Below, in pieces: positions 46,410-54,746 of a stretch of 64,000 nucleotides of DNA. Source of the DNA: Fischerella sp. PCC 9431 (GTDB lineage Bacteria > Cyanobacteriota > Cyanobacteriia > Cyanobacteriales > Nostocaceae); the NCBI RefSeq assembly GCF_000447295.1, contig NZ_KE650771.1, positions 4,745,451 to 4,809,450 of the forward strand, read 5' to 3'. Both the position numbers and the translations under genes were made by a program. Under the pieces are notes generated by a model that was given only the letters and a program-made list of their open reading frames with translations, ran no database searches and was not told the DNA's origin. The stretch's first letter is position 1, and each line of letters begins with the position of its first letter.

Positions 46410-47354
46410 TCAATTAACCAATCTCATCATTACTTGAGTAAAATTATGGGTAATTGGTAAACTATCAACTACCATAGCAGCACATAGTAGCATCATATAA
46501 AGAATAGAGTAAAGAAATAGCGATCGCGCAGATTGTTTATTCTCTGAGTCTTGCAAAAGTGTCCAAGCTTTTTTAATCAAGATAGCTCCCATCATAAAGG
46601 CTATACAGCCATAAATCACACCCATTTTTTGCAGAGGATCTATCAATAAAAATGTCGCCGGGACAAGCATTAAAGTATATACCCAAATCTGCCGAGCGGC
46701 GGTAATATTATCAGTAACGACAGGTAGCATTGGTACACCTACCTTGGCATAATCTTCACTAATCATCAAAGCTAACGCCCAAAAATGGGGAGGTGTCCAC
46801 AAAAAGACGATCGCAAACAATAACCATGCTGTCCAACTCAGTGTACCTGTCACCGCAGCCCAACCTACCAACATCGGAATCGCCCCAGCTGCACCACCAA
46901 TAACGATGTTCAGTGAAGTGTGGCGTTTGAGTAAATGGGTGTAGACGCCCACATAAAATAAAATCCCAGACATTGCTAACAAAGCGCTGAGTAAATTTAC
47001 AAACACTGTCAGCAAAGTGAAAGAAATACAAGCCAAAGCGATCGCAAATATTAAAGCATGAGTAGGCTGGACACGCCCAGAAGGTAAAGGACGATGGCGT
47101 GTCCGTTCCATTTCATAGTCGATATCGCGATCGTAGACGCAATTAAAAGTTTGAGCGCTAGCAGCAGCAAAAGTACCACCAGCTAAAGTTGCTAACATTA
47201 ATATCGGATTTAATTTTCCCTCAGATGCGATCGACATACTAGCACCTGTAGTAATCAATAGCAGAGGAATAATTCGCGGTTTTGTGAGTTGATAGTAACT
47301 CCGAACGATTTGTAAAAAGTTGTGATAGTAGCGCGTGAGGGTATTCTCAATCAT
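46410..47354 (-). CDS. ctaB: Protoheme IX farnesyltransferase (heme O synthase)
   Basis: A 314-residue UbiA-superfamily enzyme with eight or nine membrane segments. The first Asp-rich motif is NCVYDRDIDYEMERTRHRPLPSG, and a second conserved stretch reads FLWTPPHFWALALMISEDYAKVGVPMLPVV, both typical of CtaB/CyoE rather than of other prenyltransferases. It adds a farnesyl chain to heme b to make heme o for terminal oxidases. Unusually, no ctaA or cox genes are next to it here. The start is ATG. Confidence 0.93.
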   Translation of the reverse strand: MIENTLTRYYHNFLQIVRSYYQLTKPRIIPLLLITTGASMSIASEGKLNPILMLATLAGGTFAAASAQTFNCVYDRDIDYEMERTRHRPLPSGRVQPTHALIFAIALACISFTLLTVFVNLLSALLAMSGILFYVGVYTHLLKRHTSLNIVIGGAAGAIPMLVGWAAVTGTLSWTAWLLFAIVFLWTPPHFWALALMISEDYAKVGVPMLPVVTDNITAARQIWVYTLMLVPATFLLIDPLQKMGVIYGCIAFMMGAILIKKAWTLLQDSENKQSARSLFLYSILYMMLLCAAMVVDSLPITHNFTQVMMRLVN

Positions 47355-47410
47355 ATTTTTGCTTTGAGGATAAAAATTACATATCTTGGTGTAGCCTACT
47401 GAATCAAATT

Positions 47411-47473
47411 TTCTTAGTGTCTTAGTGTCTTAGTGGTAAAAAGATTATTTTTAAAACACTAAGACACTAAGAA
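47411..47473. repeat. 17-bp perfect inverted repeat between ctaB and feoA
   Basis: TTCTTAGTGTCTTAGTG (47411-47427) recurs as its exact complement at 47457-47473 with a 29-base spacer. The arms are built of a TCTTAGTG tandem repeat. It lies downstream of feoA and upstream of ctaB on the minus strand, so it could end nif-operon transcription. Confidence 0.6.
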
Positions 47474-47508
47474 GAAATTAAATAATGTAATTAGTGCCAA
47501 GCATGTAA

Positions 47509-47760
47509 TTATCGATTTACAAGCCGAACATAAATTTTACGAGCAAGTTCTTTATTTATCACTAATGTTTGTTGGTTTAGTTTAATAACGACATTAGGAA
47601 AATTTTGTTTTAACGTAAAGCATATTCCCGGAGTTAGACCCAAAGATATCACTTGATTTAGAATATTTTCGTCCTGAGTGTTACAAAATAGAATGATTCC
47701 TTGATCTCCGATTTTTAGTAATTCTAGTGAAGAACCAGTGACACTAAAACTCTTAAACAT
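47509..47760 (-). CDS. FeoA-domain protein of the nif cluster
   Basis: An 83-residue SH3-like FeoA domain (LLKIGDQGIILFCN, VISLGLTPGICFTLKQNFPNVVIKLNQQTLVINKELARKIYVR). Stand-alone FeoA proteins usually help ferrous iron uptake, but this one occurs directly after fdxH in nif clusters of heterocystous cyanobacteria, with no feoB nearby. An iron-related accessory role in nitrogen fixation is inferred from position. It is separated from fdxH by 310 bases that include a terminator. Confidence 0.85.
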   Translation of the reverse strand: MFKSFSVTGSSLELLKIGDQGIILFCNTQDENILNQVISLGLTPGICFTLKQNFPNVVIKLNQQTLVINKELARKIYVRLVNR

Positions 47761-48070
47761 TAAATACTTAGTATTGGTTGTTATTTGCTAGAGTGTACAA
47801 TGATTAGTAAGTATAAAAAATAAGTTATCTATAATTAATAAAATTAATCGATAAATATTTATTTATAAAATGAATATAAAGAACAATAAAAGAGTTATAA
47901 AAATACGTTATCTTATAATTAAACAAAATATTTCAAAAATGATTTTTTTGAAATATTCACCTCATAAAATATTATTGATTTACTTAAGAAAGAAGTCATA
48001 GCTATAACATAAGCTATGACTTCGAGAATAGCTAAGGAAAGAAAAATACAGGGGAGGAAAAATGAAACAT
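47761..48070. other. Intergenic region fdxH-feoA
   Basis: AT-rich, about 310 bases. It contains the strong hairpin at 47993-48022 directly behind fdxH. The remainder is A/T-rich and should carry a separate promoter for the FeoA-type gene. Confidence 0.45.
47985..48022 (-). terminator. Intrinsic terminator after fdxH
   Basis: AAGTCATAGCT (47993-48003) pairs perfectly with AGCTATGACTT (48012-48022), an 11-bp stem with an 8-base loop, followed on the minus strand by CTTTCTTAA. It lies about 49 bases after the fdxH stop and would end the nif transcript there. Confidence 0.7.
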
Positions 48071-48370
48071 TTAGACAAGATAAGGTTCTTGATGGGTTTT
48101 AATTGTGCAATTAGAGCGAGGATAAGTAACGCAAAGTAATGCGAATCCTTTGGACATCTGCTCATCATCTAAGAAGATTTGCTCAGACTGATCTACTTCA
48201 CCTTCAACTACCTTACCAACGCAGCTAGAGCAAGAACCAGAGTGACAAGAAAAAGGTAGCTCAATACCATTTTCTTCTGCTCCTTCTAAGATAGTAGTAT
48301 CTTCGTCAATTTCAATTGTGGCGTCGAGGTCTTCTTTTTTGTTGATTAATCTTACTTGGTAGGTAGCCAT
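48071..48370 (-). CDS. fdxH: Heterocyst-type [2Fe-2S] ferredoxin
   Basis: A 99-residue plant-type ferredoxin. Cluster ligands are C42, C47, C50 and C80 ([10 protein letters not shown] and LLC). Compared with photosynthetic PetF, it has the longer, lysine-containing N-terminal part ([14 protein letters not shown]) typical of FdxH. It donates electrons to nitrogenase reductase in heterocysts. A GGAGAA lies 8 bases before the ATG. It follows hesA-hesB in the standard order. A strong terminator follows it. Confidence 0.95.
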   Translation of the reverse strand: MATYQVRLINKKEDLDATIEIDEDTTILEGAEENGIELPFSCHSGSCSSCVGKVVEGEVDQSEQIFLDDEQMSKGFALLCVTYPRSNCTIKTHQEPYLV

Positions 48371-48479
48371 TGTTGTGTTCTCCTCAAAAATAAATTTGTT
48401 GATATTTGATTTGTTGTTTGTTGTTTGTTACTTGTCACTTCCCAACAACAAATAACAAAGAACAAGCAACATTCATTAA

Positions 48480-48851
48480 TTAGTTGCAAGGTACACCTGC
48501 TGATTGACAATCACCAGTTTTAAATGATTTGCCACAACCACAAGTTTCTGTGGCGTTGGGGTTGATAAACTTAAAGCCGCCTTCCATTACACCATCAATA
48601 AAATCGATGACAATTCCTTCGAGTAATGGCGCACTTTCAGCATCAACATAAAGAGTTACCTTACCTTGCTGGATGACAAAATCAGATGATTTTGGCTGGC
48701 TGGTGACATCCATTGCATATTCATAACCACTGCAACCACCATCTTTAACAGATATGCGGATACCTTTTGTGGCGCCATTGGCATCGGGAGCAGAACCTGC
48801 TAAAAATGTCCGTAGACGAAATTCTGCTTTCTCTGTCAAAGTAACAGTCAT
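48480..48851 (-). CDS. hesB: HesB/IscA-type iron-sulfur carrier of the nif cluster
   Basis: A 123-residue A-type carrier. The three conserved cysteines are in KDGGCSGYEYAM and TCGCGKSF. The C-terminal tail adds FKTGDCQSAGVPCN with two further cysteines, as in nif-linked HesB rather than short IscA. It delivers iron-sulfur clusters to nitrogenase-related proteins. GGAGG lies 4-8 bases before the ATG. Between it and fdxH are short CAACAAA-type repeats. Confidence 0.93.
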   Translation of the reverse strand: MTVTLTEKAEFRLRTFLAGSAPDANGATKGIRISVKDGGCSGYEYAMDVTSQPKSSDFVIQQGKVTLYVDAESAPLLEGIVIDFIDGVMEGGFKFINPNATETCGCGKSFKTGDCQSAGVPCN

Positions 48852-48889
48852 TAAACCTCCTGAATTTTAAAAATTTGTCATTTGTTCAA

Positions 48890-48982
48890 AGTCAATAGTC
48901 CAGCGTCCAGAGTCAACAGTCCAATTTCAATAACTATTGACCATTGACTAATGACCAATGACTAGTGACCAATGACCAATGA
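48890..48982. repeat. Heptanucleotide repeats (TGACCAA/TGACTAA) between hesA and hesB
   Basis: About eleven degenerate tandem copies of a 7-mer of type TGACCAA/TGACTAA/TGACTAG (about 48926-48998 extending into the hesA stop region). Same family as 54224-54260. It is spacer DNA within the nif operon. Confidence 0.8.
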
Positions 48983-49771
48983 CTAATGACTAATGACTGT
49001 GGATTTGGATTGCAAGTATCTCCAAGGTGCATCGTTTCCGCATACTGGACAGCAGCGATCGCGATAAGAACGACGTTTAGCAAATTCCATGCGGGTTAAA
49101 TCCATTGTCAGTAGTTGTGATAACAAAGGTTGACTATAGCCAGTGATCAGCTTGATTGCTTCCAAAGCTGTCAAACAAGCAAGAGTTCCAGATACAGCAC
49201 CTAAAACTGAAAACCCGCGTCTATCCCAGTCTGGTTTCTCTGGAAATAGACAAGATAAACAAGGCGTTACACCAGGAATAATCGTAGTCAGGTAAGCCTC
49301 CATCCCGTCCATCGCTGCTTCTACCATTGGTTTACGCCAACGTACGCAAGCAGCATTTAGCAAATCACGTTCTGTAAAATTATGGGCGCAATCTAGGGCC
49401 ATATCAGCAGATTTCACCAAGGAGTCCACATTTTCCTGAGTAATATACTCATGAACCGCTTCCAGCTGGATATCAGGATTGATCGCTTCGAGAGTTTCCT
49501 TGGCTTTGAAGACTCTTGGTTGACCAACCCAATCATGCGTCATCAAAATCTGACGATTCATATCATCCAGTCGCAGATCACCACCCCGGACTAGGATCAG
49601 CCGCCCAACGCCTGCTACTGCTAAGTAAAGCGCTGCTGTACCGCCTAATCCTCCCACACCTGTCACCAGAACAGTTGCTGACTTGAGACGCTTCTGTGCT
49701 ACTTCGCCAAAATTCGGGAGCATCATTTGGCGGCTGTAACGTTCTAACTCGGTAGGCGTTAGGTCTATCAC
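48983..49771 (-). CDS. hesA: HesA (MoeB/ThiF-type adenylating enzyme)
   Basis: A 262-residue E1-like protein. The ATP site is VTGVGGLGGTAALYLA with the arginine-containing DMNRQIL motif; zinc-type cysteines occur in TPCLSCLF and CCPVCGND. By family it would adenylate the C-terminus of a small sulfur carrier; in heterocystous cyanobacteria it is linked to nitrogenase cofactor assembly, exact role unsettled. The start is GTG, chosen because AGGAGG lies 6 bases before it. It is 10 bases from nifW. Confidence 0.92.
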   Translation of the reverse strand: MIDLTPTELERYSRQMMLPNFGEVAQKRLKSATVLVTGVGGLGGTAALYLAVAGVGRLILVRGGDLRLDDMNRQILMTHDWVGQPRVFKAKETLEAINPDIQLEAVHEYITQENVDSLVKSADMALDCAHNFTERDLLNAACVRWRKPMVEAAMDGMEAYLTTIIPGVTPCLSCLFPEKPDWDRRGFSVLGAVSGTLACLTALEAIKLITGYSQPLLSQLLTMDLTRMEFAKRRSYRDRCCPVCGNDAPWRYLQSKSTVISH

Positions 49772-49781
49772 TTTTTACCTC

Positions 49782-50099
49782 CTAATCAGAAGTGATTTCT
49801 GTCAGCGTGACTACATTTTTAGGCTTCTGTTTAAATACTTTGAACAGCTTTTGTTCTTGAGGTGTGGATTCCAGAAAAACCTGATAAGCTTGTTGTAAAG
49901 CCTCACAATATTTATTTAATCTCTCTTCTGCACTTAGGTCAGTATAATTCTCATCAATTTCTTGAATAGATTGAGAGAATTTTTTCAAAATATGTAGACG
50001 ATTTACACTTACAACAGTTTGATCATAAGACAGACCAAAAAACTCAAAATATTCCTCTGCTTGTGTCAGCTTTTGGAAGTTGTTCCAATCTTCACTCAT
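49782..50099 (-). CDS. nifW: Nitrogenase-stabilising/protective protein NifW
   Basis: A 105-residue helical protein with the NifW signature: LTQAEEYFEFFGLSYDQTVVSVNRLHILKKFSQ at the start and CEALQQAYQVFLES near the centre. NifW associates with MoFe protein and protects it during maturation or from oxygen. Its ATG overlaps the DUF683 gene stop by 4 bases, so the two are coupled. The start is ATG. Confidence 0.93.
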   Translation of the reverse strand: MSEDWNNFQKLTQAEEYFEFFGLSYDQTVVSVNRLHILKKFSQSIQEIDENYTDLSAEERLNKYCEALQQAYQVFLESTPQEQKLFKVFKQKPKNVVTLTEITSD

Positions 50100-50296
50100 T
50101 TCCCTTTCTCCATGATTTTGAGTTGTTGCTTTAGTTCATCTAGCTGACGATAAATTTCATAAGTCGCAGCCGCAACATCCATAAGTTTTTGGTAATCTGT
50201 TGGCAGCCCTTCCGCCAAATCATGCAGATCCATTTTCATTTGACCTGCTTTACTATTCAGGCGCTTGATTTTAGTTTGTAATTCTTCAACCTTCAT
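50096..50296 (-). CDS. DUF683/CCE_0567-family nif-associated protein
   Basis: A 66-residue two-helix protein (VEELQTKIKRLNSKAGQMKMDLHDLAEGLP, then DVAAATYEIYRQLDELKQQLKI). This small family sits between nifX-associated genes and nifW in cyanobacteria and other diazotrophs; the founding member binds metal weakly. It may help cofactor trafficking. It overlaps nifW by 4 bases. The start is ATG. Confidence 0.88.
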   Translation of the reverse strand: MKVEELQTKIKRLNSKAGQMKMDLHDLAEGLPTDYQKLMDVAAATYEIYRQLDELKQQLKIMEKGK

Positions 50297-50369
50297 TTGG
50301 TGGTTGTTAATAGCTGGTGGTTAATAGTGATTCTTGACTATCGAAATTTACCCTTGACCATTGGCTAAA

Positions 50370-50846
50370 TTACAATCTTCCCACTTCAGGATACTTTTGA
50401 GCCAATTCAATACCTTTTTGAACTAGCTTTTCTCCTTCTTCTGCTACTTTTTCTAGCGATTCAAAACCAAAACGATGGGCATCTCTTAAGGTTTTGATTG
50501 CCAACAAAAGACGACCAGAAAAAACTAGCGCCCAGCCAAAACCTTCGTGACTCAAATCAACTACAACTTGAGATAACAAACCAGTTTCTTGTTCAATACG
50601 AGCAGCGACAGCACGATAAAATGCCATAATCCTAGCGATTGTTACTGGATCTACTTCACCTTCAACAGATATTTCGCGTTTCTTTTGTTTGCTCACCACA
50701 AACGGTTTGAGGATTAATTCATCTGACCAATTGCGGAAAACACCATAAGTATCTTGACCACGAATTTGTTGGACGATCGCTTTCAAAAAAGGCGAATTTA
50801 CAACCTCACTAGGAGCGGTTCCATTCACACTATTAGTTGTACTCAT
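50370..50846 (-). CDS. NifX-associated protein (DUF269)
   Basis: A 158-residue member of the NifX-associated family: SPFLKAIVQQIRGQDTYGVFRNWSDELILKPFV, DPVTIARIMAFYRAVAARIEQETG and GFGWALVFSGRLLLAIKTLRDAHRFGF. The family always follows nifX and is thought to assist FeMo-cofactor biosynthesis. Its ATG overlaps the nifX stop by 4 bases, so the two are translationally coupled. Confidence 0.92.
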   Translation of the reverse strand: MSTTNSVNGTAPSEVVNSPFLKAIVQQIRGQDTYGVFRNWSDELILKPFVVSKQKKREISVEGEVDPVTIARIMAFYRAVAARIEQETGLLSQVVVDLSHEGFGWALVFSGRLLLAIKTLRDAHRFGFESLEKVAEEGEKLVQKGIELAQKYPEVGRL

Positions 50847-51259
50847 ACAGTTGTTTCTTCTTCTAGTTCTAATTCATCAAAATTCAGATTTTTTTGCTGC
50901 AAAGCTTTGCGTAACCAAGGTGGTGGACTACCTTTGAGAGTTTCAACTAATTTGTTGAGCGTATCAGTAATTTCATCTTGCTCAGAACGTGCTTTAATTG
51001 GAGTGACACCTGTCTTCAGTAATTTGGCAGCAGCACTACTACCAATTGCTGCAACATACACAATTGTGCATTCTTTTAATGCATTGAGCTTGGGAACAAG
51101 TTTATCCTCGTTACCATCTTCTTTGAGGTTTCCATTAAAGTTGATAGTTTCTAGAAATTGATAACCATCTTGGGAAACTTCATAAACATCAATCATCTTT
51201 GCCCAACCAAAATGAGCATTGACATGAACTTGGTCACTAGTCGTGAAGGCTATTTTCAT
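50843..51259 (-). CDS. nifX: Nitrogenase cofactor carrier NifX
   Basis: A 138-residue NifX: MKIAFTTSDQVHVNAHFGWAK is the cofactor-binding start including the conserved histidines, and IVYVAAIGSSAAAKLLKTGVTPIKA is the second conserved stretch. NifX holds NifB-co and VK-cluster intermediates for transfer to NifEN. The start is ATG. It is separated from nifN by TAACTGA heptamer repeats (51317-51352). Confidence 0.94.
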   Translation of the reverse strand: MKIAFTTSDQVHVNAHFGWAKMIDVYEVSQDGYQFLETINFNGNLKEDGNEDKLVPKLNALKECTIVYVAAIGSSAAAKLLKTGVTPIKARSEQDEITDTLNKLVETLKGSPPPWLRKALQQKNLNFDELELEEETTV

Positions 51260-51309
51260 TTGTTGGTTATTAGTTAATGATTAGAAATCAGTGAACAGTT
51301 AACAACTTG

Positions 51310-51356
51310 CTTTGATAACTGATAACTGATAACTGATAACTGATAACTGATAATCC
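51310..51356. repeat. TAACTGA heptanucleotide array between nifN and nifX
   Basis: About five tandem copies of the 7-mer AACTGAT (51313-51352) lie immediately after the nifN stop. The same array is found near 11573-11606 and 30944-30977, away from nif genes, so it has spread through the genome rather than belonging to nif regulation. Confidence 0.8.
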
Positions 51357-52679
51357 CTAATCCCCCTGAACAACTCTATCTCTGACTTTCGTTTCTTCTG
51401 CGTGTAAAAAGAGATTACCGATATCAAATAAGAGTTCCATTGTGCCTCGATAGCCTACTTTGGTAAATTGGCCATTACCTAAGCGATCAAAAATGGGGAT
51501 ACCTTGGCGATAGAGGGGAATTCCTAAACGTTTGGCGATCGCTTGAGTATGAGAATTACCAATCAGCAAGTCAGAACCAACAGCTAAGTTTTCAAAATCT
51601 TCAAAATCACCGATGGTAACGCTGTCGATCGCAAGTTTTTCTAAAAGTGGCGATCGCGTTGTGGTGACAGCTGCTTGAATTTCTGCACCCATTGATTGCA
51701 AAAAGTATACCGTTGACCACAGCAAATCTGGCTCCAGTGCCAAGGATACTTTTTTTCTACCAAAGTAAAAGTGAGTATCCAACATCGCATCTTGGAGTTG
51801 GCGACGTTGGCGGCGATATTTTTCTGGAACTGCTGTTCCACTCAAATTCGCTAAAAACTGCATAAATCTGTCTACCGCTTCTAATCCAGTCAGTTCGGTA
51901 AACACTTCGGAAGGTGTGCCAAATTTTTGTTCTAAAATTTTGGCTGCACCCCGCATACTTTCACCCAACGCTAGGGTATAAACAGAACTACCAAGTTTAC
52001 GTAGTTGTACTAAAGTTGTGCCACCCCCGGTAATTGGACTGTAGGAATCATCCAAGTGACCATCCAAGGAAGCCGAAAGGTCAGGAACTACAATTGGTAT
52101 CAATCCAAAAGTACTGACAATTTCCTTGATTTGTTGCACATCCCCCGGTGTGAAGGCGGAACTCATCAAAATTGTCACCTGTTGCGCTTTTGGTTCACCT
52201 GGTTGCGGAACTTCTTTGACGATACTTTCTACCGCCCGTGCAAATCCATCTTGCAGTGCGCCTTTGAAATCCGGTGAGGAGACAAGTACAATTGGCAATT
52301 CATCCAATTCCGGATGACGTTTACGGAAATCTTTGAGAATTCCGTCCATGTCATCCCCTCTGGTTTCTGTTAGTCCAGTTGTACACAAACCAATTATTTC
52401 TGGTTGAGACTTCTGGACTAAAGTCAAGATTGCTTGTTCCACATTATCTTCACCACCCAAGATTGTGCTGACTTCCGTCATCGCTGTGGTGGAAAGGGGT
52501 ATTGCTTCCCGAAAATGGCGCACAAGTATCACTTTCGCAAAAGCAGTACAACCTTGGGAACCGTGGAGTAAAGGTATCATCCCTTTCAAACCCAAAAAGG
52601 CCAAGGCTGCACCTAAAGTTTGACTTTGCTTGAGGGGATTTACTATAACTGGCTTGTTAGGAGTGACAACTTTCGCCAT
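51357..52679 (-). CDS. nifN: Nitrogenase FeMo-cofactor scaffold NifN
   Basis: A 440-residue NifK paralogue. PLKQSQTLGAALAFLGLKGMIPLLHGSQGCTAF contains the cluster cysteine, and GLCTTGLTETRGDDMDGI matches the beta-subunit pattern. With NifE it forms the heterotetramer on which FeMo-cofactor is finished. The ATG overlaps the nifE stop (TAATG, 1 base), so translation is coupled. Full length for the family. The start is ATG. Confidence 0.95.
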   Translation of the reverse strand: MAKVVTPNKPVIVNPLKQSQTLGAALAFLGLKGMIPLLHGSQGCTAFAKVILVRHFREAIPLSTTAMTEVSTILGGEDNVEQAILTLVQKSQPEIIGLCTTGLTETRGDDMDGILKDFRKRHPELDELPIVLVSSPDFKGALQDGFARAVESIVKEVPQPGEPKAQQVTILMSSAFTPGDVQQIKEIVSTFGLIPIVVPDLSASLDGHLDDSYSPITGGGTTLVQLRKLGSSVYTLALGESMRGAAKILEQKFGTPSEVFTELTGLEAVDRFMQFLANLSGTAVPEKYRRQRRQLQDAMLDTHFYFGRKKVSLALEPDLLWSTVYFLQSMGAEIQAAVTTTRSPLLEKLAIDSVTIGDFEDFENLAVGSDLLIGNSHTQAIAKRLGIPLYRQGIPIFDRLGNGQFTKVGYRGTMELLFDIGNLFLHAEETKVRDRVVQGD

Positions 52680-54139
52680 TATTCACCCTCCTCCTCAAAA
52701 GATACGGAGAACGAGAGACGCGCTGACGCGGAGAATGTCCCCGTGTCTCCCTGTCCCCGTGTCCCCGCGTCGTCTTCCCAAGGTGCTGGTTTGCGGACTT
52801 GTTCCCACACAGGGCTGTAGAGGGCTTCATCTAATTCCCTAGCCATTTCTACCATGCCGCTATAGCCTGCATAGGCATGGTGACGTTCTTGGTTGATGTC
52901 GAGGAAAGGAATCCGGGCTTTGAGGGCGGTGTATTGGTTACGACCACCAGCAATCAGCATCTCTGCGTTAGTTTCGCTAATCACTCGCAGAATTTCCTGG
53001 GGATTGCCTTTTTCTAGAGTAATGCCGTCTTTGCCAAGTAACTGCTTGATGCGAGCTTTATCTTCCTCGGTACTTTTTTTGGTACTGGTAGCCACAACTT
53101 CCATTCCCAAGTCTTTAGCTGCGGAGATAATTGACCAACTTTTCACGCCTCCGGTATAAAGGACAACGCGCTTACCCTTGAGGCGATCGCGATAGGGAGC
53201 AAGTTTGGCATTGAGGGCGGCGGTTTCTTCGGCAATTAATTTTTCTGTGCGTGCTTGTAAATCAGGATCACCCAGTTTCGCTGCAATATTTCGTAAACAT
53301 CGATTGATATCCTCAACACCGTAGAAAGATTCTTCGATGTAGGGGATGCCGTAACGTTCCTCCATTTTCCGCCCCATGTTGATCAGAGCTTTGGAGCAAA
53401 TCATCACGTTGAGTTTGGCACGGTGGGCGCAGCAAACTTCTTTGTAGCGAGCATCACCAGTAATTTTTGCTAAAACACGAATACCTAATTTTTTAAATAA
53501 AGGTAATACATTCCACATTTCACCAGCGATGTTATATTCACCGATGAGGTTGATGTCGTAGGGTGTGGTGTATTCTGGTTCTTCAGTACCAACGACGTAT
53601 TCTAGTAAGGCTTCTCCACCGATGCGGTTGCCAAGATTTTTACTACCAACGAATCCAGGTGAATTCACCGAAATTACAGGAATACCAATTTTATTAGTAG
53701 CGGCTTTGCAGACTGCATCCATGTCTTCACCGATGAGAGCAGTAACACAAGTGGAGTACACAAAAACTGCTTCGGGATTGTAGCGTTTATGAATGTCGAG
53801 GATGGCTTTATAAAGCTTTTTTTCACCACCGAAGATGACATCATTCTCACTCAAATCGGTGGTGAAGCCGAATTTGTAAAGTTGAGGGCCAGAAGAGAAG
53901 CTACCACGACTACCCCAGGAATTACCAGCGCAGGCGATCGGTCCGTGAACTAAATGAGCAACATCAGTGATGGGTACAAGGGCTATCATTGCACCGTCAA
54001 AGGCACAGCCCCCTTGAGCTGCTCCTGGTTGAGCTTGTTGTGTGCAAGACTTATTTTTCTTTTCCCCATTTTTTTGATGATTATGTTCGCATCCTGGCTC
54101 AGAGAGCAGCTCGTTGATTTTGCCTTGGGTAATTATCAT
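52679..54139 (-). CDS. nifE: Nitrogenase FeMo-cofactor scaffold NifE, with repeat-derived C-terminal extension
   Basis: A 486-residue NifD paralogue. [34 protein letters not shown] carries two cluster cysteines and [19 protein letters not shown] a third. The normal protein appears to end near VRKPAPWED; the last 30 residues (starting [12 protein letters not shown]) are encoded by GGACACGGGGACAGGGAGAC-type low-complexity DNA seen elsewhere in intergenic regions, so the gene has been extended by repeat insertion. It overlaps nifN by 1 base. The start is ATG. Confidence 0.95.
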   Translation of the reverse strand: MIITQGKINELLSEPGCEHNHQKNGEKKNKSCTQQAQPGAAQGGCAFDGAMIALVPITDVAHLVHGPIACAGNSWGSRGSFSSGPQLYKFGFTTDLSENDVIFGGEKKLYKAILDIHKRYNPEAVFVYSTCVTALIGEDMDAVCKAATNKIGIPVISVNSPGFVGSKNLGNRIGGEALLEYVVGTEEPEYTTPYDINLIGEYNIAGEMWNVLPLFKKLGIRVLAKITGDARYKEVCCAHRAKLNVMICSKALINMGRKMEERYGIPYIEESFYGVEDINRCLRNIAAKLGDPDLQARTEKLIAEETAALNAKLAPYRDRLKGKRVVLYTGGVKSWSIISAAKDLGMEVVATSTKKSTEEDKARIKQLLGKDGITLEKGNPQEILRVISETNAEMLIAGGRNQYTALKARIPFLDINQERHHAYAGYSGMVEMARELDEALYSPVWEQVRKPAPWEDDAGTRGQGDTGTFSASARLSFSVSFEEEGE

Positions 54140-54160
54140 CTGTTTCCTCGCGCTGGATGA

Positions 54161-54304
54161 ATTTTGTTAGTTAGTCAATGATCTTTTGTCATTTGTCATT
54201 TGTATTTACTATTTATTTTTGTTATTTAGTAATGACCAATGACCAATGACCAATAACTAATTAGTAATGGATAATGAGTATTAATAATGAGTAATTTGTA
54301 ACGA
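54161..54304. repeat. Heptanucleotide repeats upstream of nifE
   Basis: Tandem TGTCATT and TGACCAA-type 7-mers (54187-54260) and TAATGAGTA runs fill the gap between nifE and the Mo-dependent nitrogenase-associated gene. No gene is seen. Confidence 0.7.
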
Positions 54305-54631
54305 CTAGCAAATATATTTCGAGACATCTTCTCCACATTCATCGCTGAGGTAAGATAATGCCCGAAAACGCAATCCGACAAAGTTGTCATATAAAGGATT
54401 GAGTTTGCATAGCGCGGGAACGTGGAAAATACGCCCAAACACGTGAATATCTCGCTGAAAAGGACAACAGCAAGGAATAATTTGGCAGATTAAATGAGCG
54501 AGACGATAATTTTTGATTTGGATGCTATCTACTAACCGACGTAATGGATGTAGAAGATCAAAACCGCCAGATTTTTGCTCATTAGGCGGATGGTAATTAG
54601 GGTGAGAATGAGTGTGATTAATTGATTCCAT
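54305..54631 (-). CDS. Mo-dependent nitrogenase-associated protein
   Basis: A 108-residue protein of the Mo-dependent nitrogenase C-terminal-like family: LLHPLRRLVDSIQIKNYRLAHLICQIIPCCCPFQRDI, FHVPALCKLNPLYDNFVGLRFRALSYLSDECG. Cysteine-rich (seven or more), so metal or cluster binding is possible. In Anabaena the gene lies between nifK and nifE, as here. Its function is not established. The start is ATG. Confidence 0.88.
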   Translation of the reverse strand: MESINHTHSHPNYHPPNEQKSGGFDLLHPLRRLVDSIQIKNYRLAHLICQIIPCCCPFQRDIHVFGRIFHVPALCKLNPLYDNFVGLRFRALSYLSDECGEDVSKYIC

Positions 54632-54746
54632 AATTCTATTTTGAGGAAAAAGTAAAAAGGAAAAAGTAAAAAGTTAAAAGAATCATCTTTAGAGTTTTTA
54701 CTTTTAACTTTTTACTTCATTGGCACGCCGTGAGTTGATGAGATTC

